From the NCBI GenBank assembly GCA_034509735.1, contig JACGWO010000002.1:23421636-23485635 (forward strand): a stretch of DNA of 64,000 nucleotides, in the 5' to 3' direction. Each line of letters starts with the position of its first letter. Positions within the stretch are counted from its first letter, which is position 1. The notes beneath the pieces are model-generated. The model searched no databases and was not told the DNA's origin. It saw only the letters and a program-made list of their open reading frames with translations. Origin of the DNA: Sesamum alatum (lineage: Eukaryota; Streptophyta; Magnoliopsida; Lamiales; Pedaliaceae). The translations under genes were made by a program, and so were the position numbers. This document shows, piece by piece, positions 1 to 11,496 of the stretch.

Positions 1-904
1 GAGGACGCAGCTGACTGAGGTGACTCGCGGGAACCGTCTTACGGAGGACCTTGAGTATGGTCAGCAAGGTATGACGTGTATTCCCGGTTCCAACGGTACA
101 GGTCAAGTCCTTTGACTTGAGGAATTGCTGAGTTTACCTGTACATCAGGGCTGTATCTTAGGTATGGTGAGAGATTGCCAGAATTCTCTTTGGTAGTCAT
201 AAGCCATGTCTAGTGCAGTTCTGGTGTGCAAAGTGACAGTAGTTTCCAAGAAAGGATCTGTCTCCTGTCAATAGGTTTTGGCAGTTGAGTCTCATATATA
301 CTCTAGGTCTTGTCCCTAAAACTGTGGCCACAGTGACTGAACAGAAGGGAAGGATTCCCTTGCGGCGTTTAGTGAGGACAGACCGACACTTAGGTCCAAA
401 AATGGGTACCTGCATTTTCCGTGCCCTAGACTCTAAGTGATGAGACCGAAGACAGAAGGACAAGTGTACTGTTAGAGCCTAAATGTTCATCCCTGAATAT
501 TTCACCTAGTCTCTAGTGCCATGGACCGTTGCTAGATGGCCACCCATGGTAACGGAAGGATTCTAGGAATCCGACCAAGTCTAGCTGAAAGGTGAACCTA
601 AAGAGTCACACACTATCCACACACATTTAGATATTTAATTAAGAATTAAATATTGGAGTGAAGGAATGATTAAATTGGATTTAATCGGGTCCTTTATTTT
701 TCTTGGAGAAATAATTCCTTCTATTAGATATAAGGAATTAAATTGATAAATTAGATTTATCAAAGGGATTTATTTAATGGGCTTAAATAATATTTGTATT
801 TATTTTAGCCTCTTGGAAATATTTAAATAGGTTTTAAATATTCCATTAAATTAAATTAAATCAACGGTTGAGATCAATGGGAGAGATGGATGGCTAGGAT
901 TGTT

Positions 905-951
905 TTGACTAGGTCAAAACACTACTTTGACTAGGACTTTGACTAGGTCAA
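905..951 (+). promoter_or_regulatory. W-box cluster in U3 of family-A LTR
   Basis: Five W-box cores lie within 47 bases: TTGACT at 905, 927 and 939, and the reverse form GGTCAA at 912 and 946. They end about 60 bases before the TATA box at 1011. W-boxes are the known binding site of plant WRKY factors. The same cluster is recognisable before the TATA box in the other family-A LTRs. WRKY control is inferred. Confidence 0.5.
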
Positions 952-1010
952 AATCCTAATCAAATTAGAGTTCTTAAAAGAAGGAGTTTAAAGAGGATTA
1001 AACTCCTCTT

Positions 1011-1018
1011 CTATATAA
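1011..1018 (+). promoter_or_regulatory. TATA box of family-A LTR
   Basis: CTATATAA directly after an A- and C-rich stretch; the equivalent is CTATAAATA near 32820 and 52047. It probably marks the U3/R boundary, with transcription starting about 30 bases downstream. Confidence 0.55.
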
Positions 1019-1592
1019 ACCCCTAGCATCCTACAAGTTGAAGGATGATGAATCTCCAACACACACACAACACACACACACTCGGATCTCTCCCTCTCAT
1101 CTCTCGTCCACCTCTCTCTCTCCAAGAAACACATTCCACTAGTTCTCTTGTTCTTGGAACATTAGAACTTGATGAATCAATACCGTTAATTCATAACGTG
1201 TTGTTGATTCATCCACTCCAACATATTAACTTGTTCGTTGCTAGCACGACGTGCAAGATACGTGGGTGGATCGTGTGTCACAATTTGGAGGGTCTCAAGA
1301 ACGAGATCTTGGTGCAAAACGGGGAACAACGCGTGTAGCCGTTGAAGACGAAAACGACAACGGGTAGGTCTCGTTTTAGATTTTCGTCCTCTTTTATTTT
1401 CTACCCTATGGCCTCCATGATTCTTTTATGTGATTTATTCATGAGATACACCGAACACCCGGGAAATTTCAAAGGCACACCCTTTGAAACGTGTTTTAAT
1501 TTAAAAGCATGTTTAAATTCCGCATTTATTTTTTTAATTATACCGCGCTTCCGCATTCGCGCTTTTCCCGGGACGATCCACAATTCCTTTCA

Positions 1593-3813
1593 ATGTTTAC
1601 CTGATGAGGTACAAGTCTGAAGCCTTTGGAAGGTTTAAGGAATACAGACTTGAAGTAGAGAACCAAACCGGTCGAAAGATCAAAGCCCTTCGGTCGGACC
1701 GAGGTGGAGAGTATTTGAGTGGTGAGTTTACTGATTATCTAAATCTAAAAGAGAATGGGATTCTCTCTCAGTGGACCCCTCCGGGAACACCGCAGCTTAA
1801 TGGTGTGTCTGAAAGGAGGAATCGGACCTTGTTGGACATGGTCCGATCCATGATGAGTTTTACCGAACTCCCCCTTTCCTTCTGGGGATACGCTCTTGAG
1901 ACGGCGGCCAAAGTTTTGAACTTGGCGCCATCTAAAAAGATATCCCAGTCGCCATATGAGATATGGCATGGCAAGCCTGCCTCCTACAAATACTTGAAAG
2001 TGTGGGGTTGCCCCGCATATGTCAAGAGATTAGTGGGAGATAAACTGGACTCGAGGTCTAGTTTATGCAGGTTCATCGGCTATCCAAAAGAAACTGCGGG
2101 TATTATTTCTATGATCCCTCCGAGCAAAAGGTTTTTGTCTCACGAAACGCAGTGTTCTTGGAAAAAGGTTTTCCATCGGATAGTCGACGCGATGAGGTAC
2201 TCCTTGAGGAATCAAGTGAGGTACCCCATGAGGCGGCAGTGACATCTGAGCCAGTGGTTCCCACTGATATTGTTCCAGTCCTCCGTAGGTCGGCTAGAGT
2301 ATCCCATGCACCTGATAGGTATGGATTTCTGGGCTTGACCTGTCAGTTGGATAATGATCCAAAGACATACGGAGAAGCGATGTCGGACATCGATTCGGAC
2401 AAGTGGCTTGAGGCCATGAAATCCGAGATGGACTCGATGGGTACAAACAAGGTTGGACCCTAGTAGATCCACCCAAAGGGGTTAAACCCGTAGGGTGTAA
2501 ATGGGTCTACAAACGTAAGCTTGGAGCTGACGGGGAGGTTACAACCTTCAAAGCTAGGCTTGTGGCTAAAGGTTACACTCAGCGACCCGGGGTCGATTTT
2601 GAGGAAACCTACTCGCCCGTAGCAATGGCCAAGTCCATTCAGATACTACTTGCCATAGCAACATGGTATGACTATGAAATATGGCAGATGGACGTGAAAA
2701 CGGCCTTCCTCAACGGTTTCGTAGAGGAAGAGATCTATATGGATCAGCCGAAAGGTTTCACAACTCTTGGAGAAGAGCAGAAGGTCTGCAGTCTCCAAAG
2801 GTCCATCTATGGCCTCAAACAAGCTTCCCGAAGCTGGAACATACGTTTTGATGAAGTCATACGGGGATATGATTTCATCAAGAACGAGTCCGATCCTTGT
2901 GTATACAAGAAGATCAGTGGGAGCTCAGTTGCGTTTCTAGTGCTTTACGTGGATGACATCTTGCTCATTGGGAATGATGCTAAGATGTTGGGTACCACTA
3001 AAGCTTGGTTGTCAACGCAATTCTCCATGAAGGATATGGGCGAGGCATCCTACATCCTTAGCATCAAGATTTACAGGGATAGATCTAGAAGGATGTTAGG
3101 AATGGCCCAGTCCTCGTACATTGAGAAAGTCTTGAAGAGATTCAAGATGGAGAACTCAAAACGAGGATTCCTTCCTATGAGACATGAAATTAAGTTATCC
3201 AAGAAGCAGTCTCCTAAGACTGATGAGGAGCTTAAAAGGATGTGGGACATCCCCTATGCTTCAGCCGTAGGCAGCATACAGTATGATGTTCAGTGCACTA
3301 GACCTGATGTCGGTTTCGCTTTGAGCGTAACTAGCCGATATCAGTCGTATGCCGGGCAGGCACACTGGAGTGCAGTCAAGACTATCCTAAAGTACATGAA
3401 AAGGACTAAGGACATGTTCTTGATCTACGGCGGTGGAGAGTTGATACTGGAAGGCTATAGCGACGCTAGCATCCAGTCGGATGACGATGATGCCAAGTCT
3501 CAGTCTGGTTATTTGTTCAGAATTAATGGTGGCGTGGTCGCTTGGAAGAATTCCAAGCAGGCTACCACGGCGGACTCCACCACAGACTCTGAATATATAG
3601 CAGCTTCGGAAGCTGCTAAGGAGTGGTTTGGTTGATGAGCTACATCCAAGGGTTGGATGTAGTACCTAGCATTGCTAAACCTGTAATTATCTTTCATGAT
3701 AACAACGGGGCGATAGCGCTAGCAAAGGAACCGAGATCTCATCACGATCCAAGCATATTCTTAGCCGCTACCATCTGCTTAGAGAGATGGGTAGCAGGAG
3801 TGACGTTCGGTTG
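1593..3813 (+). pseudogene. pol: copia C1 pol: integrase core to RNase H, broken
   Basis: Integrase, reverse transcriptase and RNase H of a plant Ty1/copia element. The left end lies inside the integrase core, cut by LTR A1. Visible motifs are SDRGGEY (second catalytic Asp), GVSERRNRTL (catalytic Glu), the GYPKETAG region, RT MDVKTAFLNG and YVDD near 2950, and RNase H SDAS and DSEYIAASEAAKE. One-base losses near 2098 and 2448 shift the frame, and RNase H is further shifted near 3625. The coding strand ends abruptly at 3813 in the last RNase H block (VTFGWT) and joins the LTR, so polypurine tract and LTR start are missing. Closely related in sequence to element D at 62375-64000. Confidence 0.9.
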
Positions 3814-6052
3814 GACCAGAAAGCCAATAGGTTTGGCGATTTGTAACCTATTATACAACTCGATGTAAATGTAATATTATTATGTGATGAATAAAATGAG
3901 TATTTATCACTTCTGGTGCTTACTTTGTTGCGCTCATTTCACATTTGTTAAAATGGTGTTTAACTTATATCGCAACAAAGCCCACAGACCTTGGATAACA
4001 ACTCGTGCAGTTGGGCCACGCATTGGATGGTGGTCATGAAACCAACTGATTAAGAGTTGGGTCTGAAACGTTCCAAGTTGAGGACCTCGAGACAGGGCAT
4101 CGAGAGTCCTATTGAGACTTGCGTCAAGAGTCGTGTTCATTAGATGAGTGCCGTGTTTCATCGGCGACAGGCGTGGGAAGCCTACACGATCTTGATGGGT
4201 TGGTCGACTGGGGTCAAGCCGACTGGACTGACTCGCGGGGATCATATCGAAGCCTTGGAGGCTTGGTCGGTATGATTGGTTTTTCCCGATTCCGATAGTA
4301 CTGGAGTAATCCTCAGACTTGAGGGATCATGGCAGTCGCGTGCACATGACGGCTGTATCTTGGATTTGGCGAGAGGTAATCATTCTGTAAGATGATTATC
4401 ATAAGCCTTGTCCAGTGCAGTCGGAATGTGTAGCCAGGACGATGGATTCCAAGAAGAGGATCCGTCCCCTGTCAGTATGTGATAGAGGTATCTGCTATGC
4501 ACTCGGAGACACGTTCATGCTATTTAAAGTTGTGGCCACAGTGGTTGGTCGAACGGGGAATGGTTTCCTGTGTTGACGCAATGAAGCATACATGGTCTCG
4601 AGTATTAAGCATAGATGCCTAGTCAAGGATAGGAACCGACGCCCAATTCCATACCCTAGACTAAGGCCGAGAGACGGTAGACGGTAGACGGAAGGATCGT
4701 ACCCGTACGGAATCGGCGCCTAAATGTTCACGCCAATTCACCTAGTCTCTAGTGCCATGGGCCGTTGCTAGACGGCTACCCATGGTAACGGGCCCTTGTG
4801 GGACACGGGCCCAAGTTTAGCTGAGGGTGAACCTAAAGGGTCACACACAAATCACCGAGGAGGTTGAGAGATCGACTTGGAGTCAATCTCGAAGGATAAA
4901 TAAGTAATTGGATTACTTAAGGGAAAGTCCATTGGATGGACGGGCCGATATTGTATCGGGCTTTCATTTAATCGGTAAATTGGATTTTCGATTAAATATG
5001 GAAAGTTGAGACGTTGAGACGTTGGATCTTTTAATTGGATTAAAAGATCAACGGGAATAATTTAAATGGACATTAAATTGAATTTAATGTTGGGTTCGTC
5101 GCAATTGGATTACGATAAAACCCGGTCCGTTAAATTATATACGCGAGAGGAGAAATAATTCCTATTTTGGAATAGGAAAAAGTTGGACTTCTTCCCGTAA
5201 TTAAACATGGCCGACATGCTCCCTTGGAGGAAGCAAAATCAGCCATGTTTCATGCTAGGTGGTATGTTGACTTATCTCTTTTGGAAAGAGACAAATCAAC
5301 TCCAATCAAGCTCTTCCCTTTTGGTATGATTTGATCATACCATAAATTTTGGTAGGCTTGATTGAAGAATTGATGGTGATTGATTGGAATGAATCTAGAC
5401 ATCCTTGGATGAACCTAGACACATTCCAATAATCACATTAATTATGTGTATATATATATATATATATGAGAATATACAACACCAAGCATAAGTGATTTAT
5501 TATTCATCTTTTTCTAGGAAAAAGAGAAGACAAAATCCCTCTCCTCTCTCTCAACTCTCGGCCCTCTCTCCCTCTCTCCCTCTCTTACACTTGTGTTCAC
5601 TTGATTTTGAATCAAGAAGAAGAACAAAGTAAGTTTAAGAGAGCACTAATTCATAGTGTTCTTCTCTTAAACCGATTCCTTCTTAAACCCGTTCTTTTCT
5701 AGCAAGAAGAACGTGTGTTTCTTCCGGTGTGGTGTGGATCATCTTTGGAGAATCCATACGTTTGGATTTTGTGAGCATTTCGGAGAAGGAACAACACAAG
5801 TAGTCGGGATCATACGCTAAACAATCAAAGGTAACGGTTTATTACACTTTGATTGATTATATATATTTATCTATGCCCTATGTGTTTAATATTCATTTCC
5901 AATATTTACACATCCTACATCGAACGCCCGGTTGAGCACCCAAGGGCACAACCCTTGGGCTTCGTAGTTTATTTAAATTAGATTTAAATTTAAGCTATTT
6001 CCTCGCTTTCTCGCTTCCGCTCGCGCTCCCGGGCGGATCTGCTTGTCCTTCA
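3814..6052 (+). repeat. C-type copia LTR (3' LTR of C1), first bases lost
   Basis: Matches the complete LTRs at 57082-59308 and 29795-31446/52621-53177 and ends with the same CTTGTCCTTCA. The terminal TGTTAGAATAGGT is missing; homology starts at GACCAGAAAGCC, fused to the RNase H end. It contains a near-palindrome with TTGACT-type arms (4868-4890), an (AT)n tract near 5449-5467 and a CT-rich segment near 5540-5600. The next bases (6053) are gypsy integrase on the other strand, so this is the right border of the C1 insertion in element G. Confidence 0.9.
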
Positions 6053-7105
6053 CCAGCCTGGTTTTGATAACTTGCACCAAGACCCTGTTTGTAACTTCTA
6101 CCTGCCCGTTAGCTTTGGGTAGGCTATTGAAGCGAAGCGCTGCTGGATGCCCAGGTTGACACACCAGTCCTGAATCCTCCAGCCCTGAAACCGGCAACCA
6201 TTGTCAGAAATAAGAACGCGAGGTAAGCCATACCTGGATATAATGTTTTTCCATAGGAATTTAATCACTTCATCCTCTGTATTTTTTGTCAGGGGCTCTG
6301 CCTCGACCCACTTGCTGAAATAATCCACTACTACTAGTAGGAACTTGTGTTGTCCTTATGCGACTGGGAAAGGACCTACTATGTCCATCCCCCACTGGGA
6401 GAACGGGCAATGTGGTGCAAGTGATTTGAAGGGCTCAGCTAGTACGTGGATTAGTAGGACGTGCTTCTGGCACTGCTCACACCTCCTTACGTAGTTGGCT
6501 GCGTCTTTTCTGAGCGTGGGCCAAAATATCCGACTCTTATGACCTTACCTACAAGGGCCATGCCACCTATATAGGCCCTGCAAGCTCCTTCATGGATCTC
6601 TTGGAGCACGGTTCTGCCCTCATCAGCCAATAGACATCGGAGATAGGGCTGGGAGAAGCTTCGTTTTTAGAGGATTTCTCCTAGCAAGGTAAACCTAGTT
6701 GTCTAGCTTCTCAAGCGAGCTGCTTCATTTTCATCAGCAGGAAGGATTCCTTCCTGTAGGTAATCAAGGAGGGGGTTTCCTCCAATCTGTGCTAATCTGA
6801 AAGATATTCATGTTAGTATCAGGGGTAACCTTGGTAAGGGTCCTTACTAAAATAGTACAAGTGTTGCAGTCGGCTAAGGAGCTAGCCAGTCGGACAAGGT
6901 AATTTGCCTTGGTGTTCTCAGTATGGGGAATTTGGTGGAGTTGGAAGCTTTTTAGCTTGCCCTTGAGATCGCATACTTCTTGGAGGTATCCCTTCATCCG
7001 GTCCTTCTTGACATCTTAGGTGCCTTCTACTTGGTTGGTTACTAGCTGGGAATCGGAGTAGGCGATTACGTTCCTTGCTCATGCATCCAGTGCCATCTTG
7101 ATGCC
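6053..7105 (-). pseudogene. pol: gypsy G: end of RNase H and integrase, broken
   Basis: On the minus strand from 7105: RNase H residues KMALDA and AYSDSQLVTNQVEGT, then a tether region (HQIPHTENTKA, 6764-6997), then the integrase zinc-binding part with CEQCQKH near 6465-6485, then the core with DYFSKWVEAEPL, ISDNG and, in another frame, NGQVEVTNR. The three acidic positions (MDIVGPF, SDNG, VEVTNR) are all recognisable. Several frame changes and stops show it is dead. It is cut at 6053 by the C1 insertion. RNase H is split from its N-terminal half at 21957 by element E. Confidence 0.85.
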
Positions 7106-7352
7106 TATTGGCGAACTATAAATTCTGAAGAGGTTTTGAAGCGTGATTTCACTGTCCTTAAAGTGAATTTTTCCCCCACTATATGGTTGCTGTCGGGTTA
7201 AGAAAATTTACTTCTAGGATACGACAAAAAACAACCGAGACTTGCCGGACAGCAATTCCGAAAATCTCCTCAAGAACTACTCGAAAAGTAAACTGAGAAG
7301 TGAAAGAATCTTATGAAAAATTAAGTATTTAAATCTGGCACTTAATACATCT

Positions 7353-7362
7353 TTATATAGAT
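7353..7362 (-). promoter_or_regulatory. TATA box of copia E LTR
   Basis: Minus-strand CTATATAAAG, immediately downstream of the tandem U3 repeats. The equivalent is near 19400-19409 in the other LTR. Confidence 0.5.
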
Positions 7363-7383
7363 GTTTTGTGTCTTTTTGGAAAA

Positions 7384-7525
7384 GATACAACTCTTTATCA
7401 TATCTCTAGATTCAAAGATTGCAACATTTCAAAAAAAACAACTATTTTGAACAGATACAACTCTTTATCATACCTCTAGATTCAAAAGATTGCAACATTT
7501 CAGAAAAACAACTTTTCTGAACAGA
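7384..7525 (-). repeat. two ~70-bp tandem repeats in U3 of E LTR
   Basis: The segment beginning GATACAACTCTTTATCAT occurs at 7384 and 7454, each followed by TCTAGATTCAAA, GCAACATTTCA and a TTTTGAACAG/TTCTGAACAG end. A shorter third piece follows. The array lies just upstream of the TATA box in element orientation, the place where Tnt1-like elements carry repeated promoter boxes. The same array is in the 5' LTR at about 19433-19570. Confidence 0.75.
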
Positions 7526-7891
7526 TGTTTCTGAAAAACAACTCTACAGTTGCAACAGAAAAGATATCTTCTTTCAGCAAGATATTATTTAGTTATTTGC
7601 AACTTTTATCAGAGAATAAAATAATTGTATAATATAATTTCCAAAAAATAAAATAAAATTAAAAAGATTATTTTATTTCACTGAATAAACGTGCAAGTTC
7701 CAAGTGCCAAGTGAATTTATATATTAAATAATATATATATATATATATACATATAAATTCCCTCTCTTTCATAATTTAGTCCCTCCAATTTCAATTTTAA
7801 ACTTTAAATTGGATAATTCTTTATTAAGCACTTAAAGCTTATTTAAACTTTCCATGTGGGACATGGAATATTATGTGCAAGCAATCTAACA

Positions 7892-7906
7892 ATCCCCCAC
7901 TTAGCT
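7892..7906 (-). other. polypurine tract of copia E
   Basis: Minus-strand GCTAAGTGGGGGATT ends exactly at the LTR start, the expected place for plus-strand DNA priming. Confidence 0.75.
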
Positions 7907-8347
7907 TGTACATATCACTTTCACTTAAAACTCAGATGTATGCCTATGAGAAAGTTTCTTTTGAATTAAACTTTCAATTAGTGTAAATATTTCAGAGTTT
8001 AGATGAAATTAGTGGTAGCATAAGCTTTAAACCAATATTTCTTGAGTCTATACTGGAAATATTATACACATAATCTTATTACTTTTTCGAGCAGTTCACA
8101 GAAAATGTTTAAGCACATACATGGCCCTGCTCTCCATCCTAGAGTCATGAACACTTATAAAAGTTATCATAACTTTTAATAGAAGCGGCACCACTTCTTG
8201 TATTCACTTAGGTGAAGTCTTTTCATACCTAATGGTATCAATACTTACTTCATTAAGAGTTTTCAACTCAGCCTCCTTAGTCGCAACTCGTAGAAATATT
8301 AAATGTATATCTCGAGTTAACTTTAATCACTTATCAATAGTTTGTTG
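7907..8347 (-). other. 3' untranslated DNA of copia E
   Basis: Between the RNase H stop and the polypurine tract. AT-rich, no coding similarity or convincing structure seen. Confidence 0.5.
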
Positions 8348-9493
8348 TTACCCTTTAAACCTTTCAAATAGAGGTATTACTAAGAGAAAATGTTGGGTTC
8401 CTACTTCAGGTGATTTATGATAAAAGGTCTTAAACCCATTGTAGTACTGGTGTTTTTTTACCAATTCTCTTGACAGGCCTTTTGTCAACGGATCCGCTAA
8501 ATTTCTTTGTGATCTCACAAACGTTATGGTAATTACACCTTCCGAGATTAAATCCCTTATATAACTATGTCTTAGGTTAATGTGTCTATTTTTTCCTTTA
8601 TAGTTTATTGAGGGCTCTAGACATAGCTGCCTTACTATCACAAAGCAAAGAGATGGCTGCCATTGGTTGTGGCCACAACTTAATATCTAATAACAAATTT
8701 CTCAGTCATTCAGCCTCTTTGCTTGTTGTTGCCAATGCAACAAATTCTGCTTCTATTGTCAAATGAGTTGAACAAGTTTGTTTCTTGGAAGCCCACGAAA
8801 CTGCTCCTCCAGCAAGAGTAAAAATCCATCCAGATGTGGATTTATTATTTTCAATACTGGTTATCCAACTAGCATCAGAATAGCCCTCTAGTACCGCTGG
8901 AAATCTATTATAGAAGAGTCCCAAATTCACAGTTCCCTTGAGATATCCAAGAACTCTTCTAGTTCCTTTCCAATGTTCAACACTAGGATTGTTTGTAAAC
9001 CTTGATAATTTACAAACAACAAAAGCAATATCTGGTTTAGTACAATGCATGGCGTACATCAGACTTCCAACTGCACTAGCATATTCTAATTGTGCAATTG
9101 TTCTACCAGTATTTTCCACGAGTGGACACGAAACATCATAAGGGGTGTTAACTGCTTTAATATTCAAATGATTAATCTTATTTAATATTTTCTCTATATA
9201 ATGAGACTGGCTTAAAGCAAAACCTCCACTATATGTTTTCACTTTTATACCCAAAATAGTATCTATTTTACCTAAGTCCTTTATTTTAAATTGAGAACAA
9301 AGATACTTTTTGGTTTCATTTACACCATGCATATTAGTCCCAATGATTCACATATCATCCACATACAAGCAAATAATAACACCATAATCATCATTAAATT
9401 TGGAATAAATGCATTTGTCAGTTGTATTATGCCTAAATCCAAAAGATAATATTACAGCATCAAATTTTTCGAGCCACTGTTTTGGGGCTTGTT
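8348..9493 (-). pseudogene. pol: copia E: C-terminal RT and RNase H, broken
   Basis: Minus strand. The RT palm YVDD is at 9354-9365 and is followed after one Met by a TGA stop (9348-9350). Next comes an intact stretch (9332-8706) with LCSQFKIKDLGKIDTILGIK, the EYASAVGSLMYAMHCTKPDIA motif and RNase H YSDASW and EAEFVALATTSKEAE. After another stop and a frame change the last RNase H block is at 8641-8348 (HINLRHSYIRDLI, RNLADPLTKGL). A frameshift at about 9494 separates it from the upstream RT. Not functional as it stands. Confidence 0.9.
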
Positions 9494-10999
9494 TTAACCC
9501 GTACAAGGTTTAACTAATCTACAAACTTTAGTTTCATTTCCGGGTAGAATGAATCCTTCAGGTTGTTCCATGTATTTTTCTTCACTTAACTCACCATTTA
9601 AGAAAGCCGTCTTTACATCCATTTGATGTACACTCATTTTATAAATTGACGCTAGAGCTAAAAGTACTCTAATAGACGCTATTCGAGCTACTGGTGCATA
9701 AGTGTCGAAGTAATCCACACCTTCCTTTTGTTTAAAGCCTTTAGCGACTAATCTTGCCTTAAACGTTTGAATAGATCCATCAGTATTGTACTTTCTTCTG
9801 AACACCCATTTACAACCTATAGCTTTTGAACCAAGAGGTAAGTCTATAAGGACCCAAGTATTATTTGCTAATAGCGAGTCCATTTCATCATTGATTGCCT
9901 CTTTCCAGAAAGCAACGTCTCTTGAAGTCATTGCTTCAGTAAATGTCTTAGGATCACCTTCTACAGTTAGTAGAACCGGTATCCTATTAAGTACAATATT
10001 TCTATCACCTTCAACGATTAAGTATAAGAAATCAGGATCTAGTTTCTTTGTTTTTCTTGGTCCTTGGCTCCTTCTAAGTTCAGTAGGAGTATCAACCGAT
10101 GTCCTTTTATTGTCAGTTTCAGAAGTAGGATCTATTATTGGTGCTTGAGTAGGTTGAACAATAGAATCTCCAGTGAATTTATTTTCAAAGAATTCTACAT
10201 CTCTTGATTCTATAATTATGTTTGAATCGAAGTCCAAAAGTCTATACGCTTTTGAATTCTCAGCATAACCCACAAACACACTTTTTATAGCTCTTGTTCC
10301 TAATTTTGTTCTCTTAGGATCAGAAACTCTATAAAAAGCCAAGCAACCCCAAACCTTAAGATAATCCAGATTTGGTTTCCGACCGTTCCATATTTTGTAT
10401 GGAGAAATCTTGAATTTCTTAGAAGGTATTCTATTGTGCACATGACAAGCCGTTGATAAGGCTTCACCCCGCAAATTCTTAGGCAGATTTGCATTTAAGA
10501 GGATGGCATTAGTCATATCAACTAATGTTCTATTTTTTCTTTCTGGCAACCCCTTTTGTTGTGGAGTATATGGGGCACTACTTTGATGTATGATCCCATT
10601 ATCTTCACAATAAGAGGTAAAATCATTAGGAAAATATTCTCCTCCTCGATCACTTCGAAGAATTTTTATTTTCTTTCCCTTTTGATTTTCAACGATTGAC
10701 TTGTAATTTTTAAATTTATCAAAAGCCTCATCTTTATGTTTTATTAGATAAACATATGTAAAACGAGAACAATCATCAATAAATGTTATAAAATATATAT
10801 TTTCTCCACGAGTAAGGATGCCATTTAATTCACAAATATCATTATGCACAAGTTCTAGCAAAGTAGTATTTCTTTCAGCCGTTGGAAATGGATTCTTACA
10901 CATTTTTGCTTGAACACATATTTCACATTTTTCATTTTCTTGTTTATCATAGGTAATTAAACCATGCTTATTCATAAAAATTAAGTAACGAAAATTCAC
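9494..10999 (-). pseudogene. pol: copia E: GAG-preintegrase, integrase and N-terminal RT, 501-codon open frame
   Basis: Longest surviving open frame of E. Order: GAG-preintegrase CEICVQAKM (about residue 25), integrase core with HNDICE, FIDDCSRFTYVYL, SDRGGEY and PERKNRTL (Asp-Asp-Glu all present), the WGCLAFYRV region, then RT with WVLIDLP, KWVFRRK, ARLVAKGF, DTYAPVAR and QMDVKTAFLNGELSE. The usual QQNG before the catalytic Glu reads QQKG. It ends by frameshift in the RT thumb side. Host-side function: integration and copying of the element; here it is only a fragment. Confidence 0.9.
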
Positions 11000-11004
11000 A
11001 TGAC

Positions 11005-11496
11005 CTAATCTTCTATGCCATAAAGAAGATAAAGAACATCAAGAAAATAAGCAGAATTATTAATCTTATCGATAACATTCATAGTAGTACATAGTTTGAA
11101 CATTCTATCACAATAGTATCCCTTTCCAACAAACTCTCCATTTTTAGTCACGATTACCTTATCAGCCTCGATCACAGTCTTCAAGCCTTTCTTGGACAAG
11201 ATAGCAGCAGACACCAAATTCTTGCGAATTTCTGGAACGTGAAGAACGTTGGCCAACAACAGCTTCTTTCCAGAAGTAAACTACATTTCAACATTTCCTT
11301 TGCCGAGAACTGTTGTTGTATTAGCATTTCCCATCAGAACTTGTTGTCCTTCTGCAACTTCTTCATAGCACTTGAATTGATTCTTATCATTACAAACATG
11401 AACAGTAGCTCCAGAATCATACCACCAGTCAAATGACTTAATTGTTGTCGCCATATTCAATTCAGTGACCATACCAATGTGCAAGTTTGAAACCAT
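11005..11496 (-). pseudogene. pol: copia E: aspartic protease and linker, broken
   Basis: Protease signature WWYDSGATVHVCND on the minus strand near 11400-11420, followed by stops and a second frame at 11259-11005 with MLANVLHVPEIRKNLVSAAIL, the usual protease C-terminal part. The DSG catalytic triplet is intact. At least one frame change separates the two halves and another separates this from integrase at 10999. Confidence 0.85.

Larger units (their letters stand above)
1..1592 (+). repeat. family-A copia LTR (copy A1), 5' end outside window
   Basis: Long terminal repeat of a Ty1/copia element, the same family as the LTRs at 31447-33382 and 50649-52620. By comparison with those about 390 bases are missing to the left of the window. 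It ends with CA at 1592, and copia integrase coding sequence follows at once, so it was inserted into element C1. It carries a W-box cluster (905-951), a TATA box (1011) and a CT-rich transcribed part. Whether it is a solo LTR or the 3' LTR of a full element cannot be decided because the left flank is not visible. Small open frames inside it are not treated as genes. Confidence 0.9.
7106..7891 (-). repeat. 3' LTR of copia E (complete, 786 bp)
   Basis: Bounded by TATTGG (mutated from TGTTGG seen at 12417) and ATCTAACA. Element orientation runs right to left. It holds two ~70-bp direct repeats (about 7384-7520), a TATA box on the minus strand (CTATATAAAG, near 7353-7362) and an (AT)n tract near 7730-7748. 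It matches the pieces of the 5' LTR at 12417-12636, 19373-19818 and 21797-21956. Confidence 0.9.

Noticed and set aside
1045..1338. 97-codon plus-strand frame in LTR A1
   Set aside because: Lies in the transcribed LTR part; other family-A copies do not keep the same frame.
1342..1620. 92-codon frame running from LTR A1 into C1 integrase
   Set aside because: Crosses an insertion border, so it is accidental.
5449..5467. (AT)n tract as an origin or matrix attachment site
   Set aside because: Simple dinucleotide repeat; also at 7730, 19799 and 21797. Nothing else supports a function.
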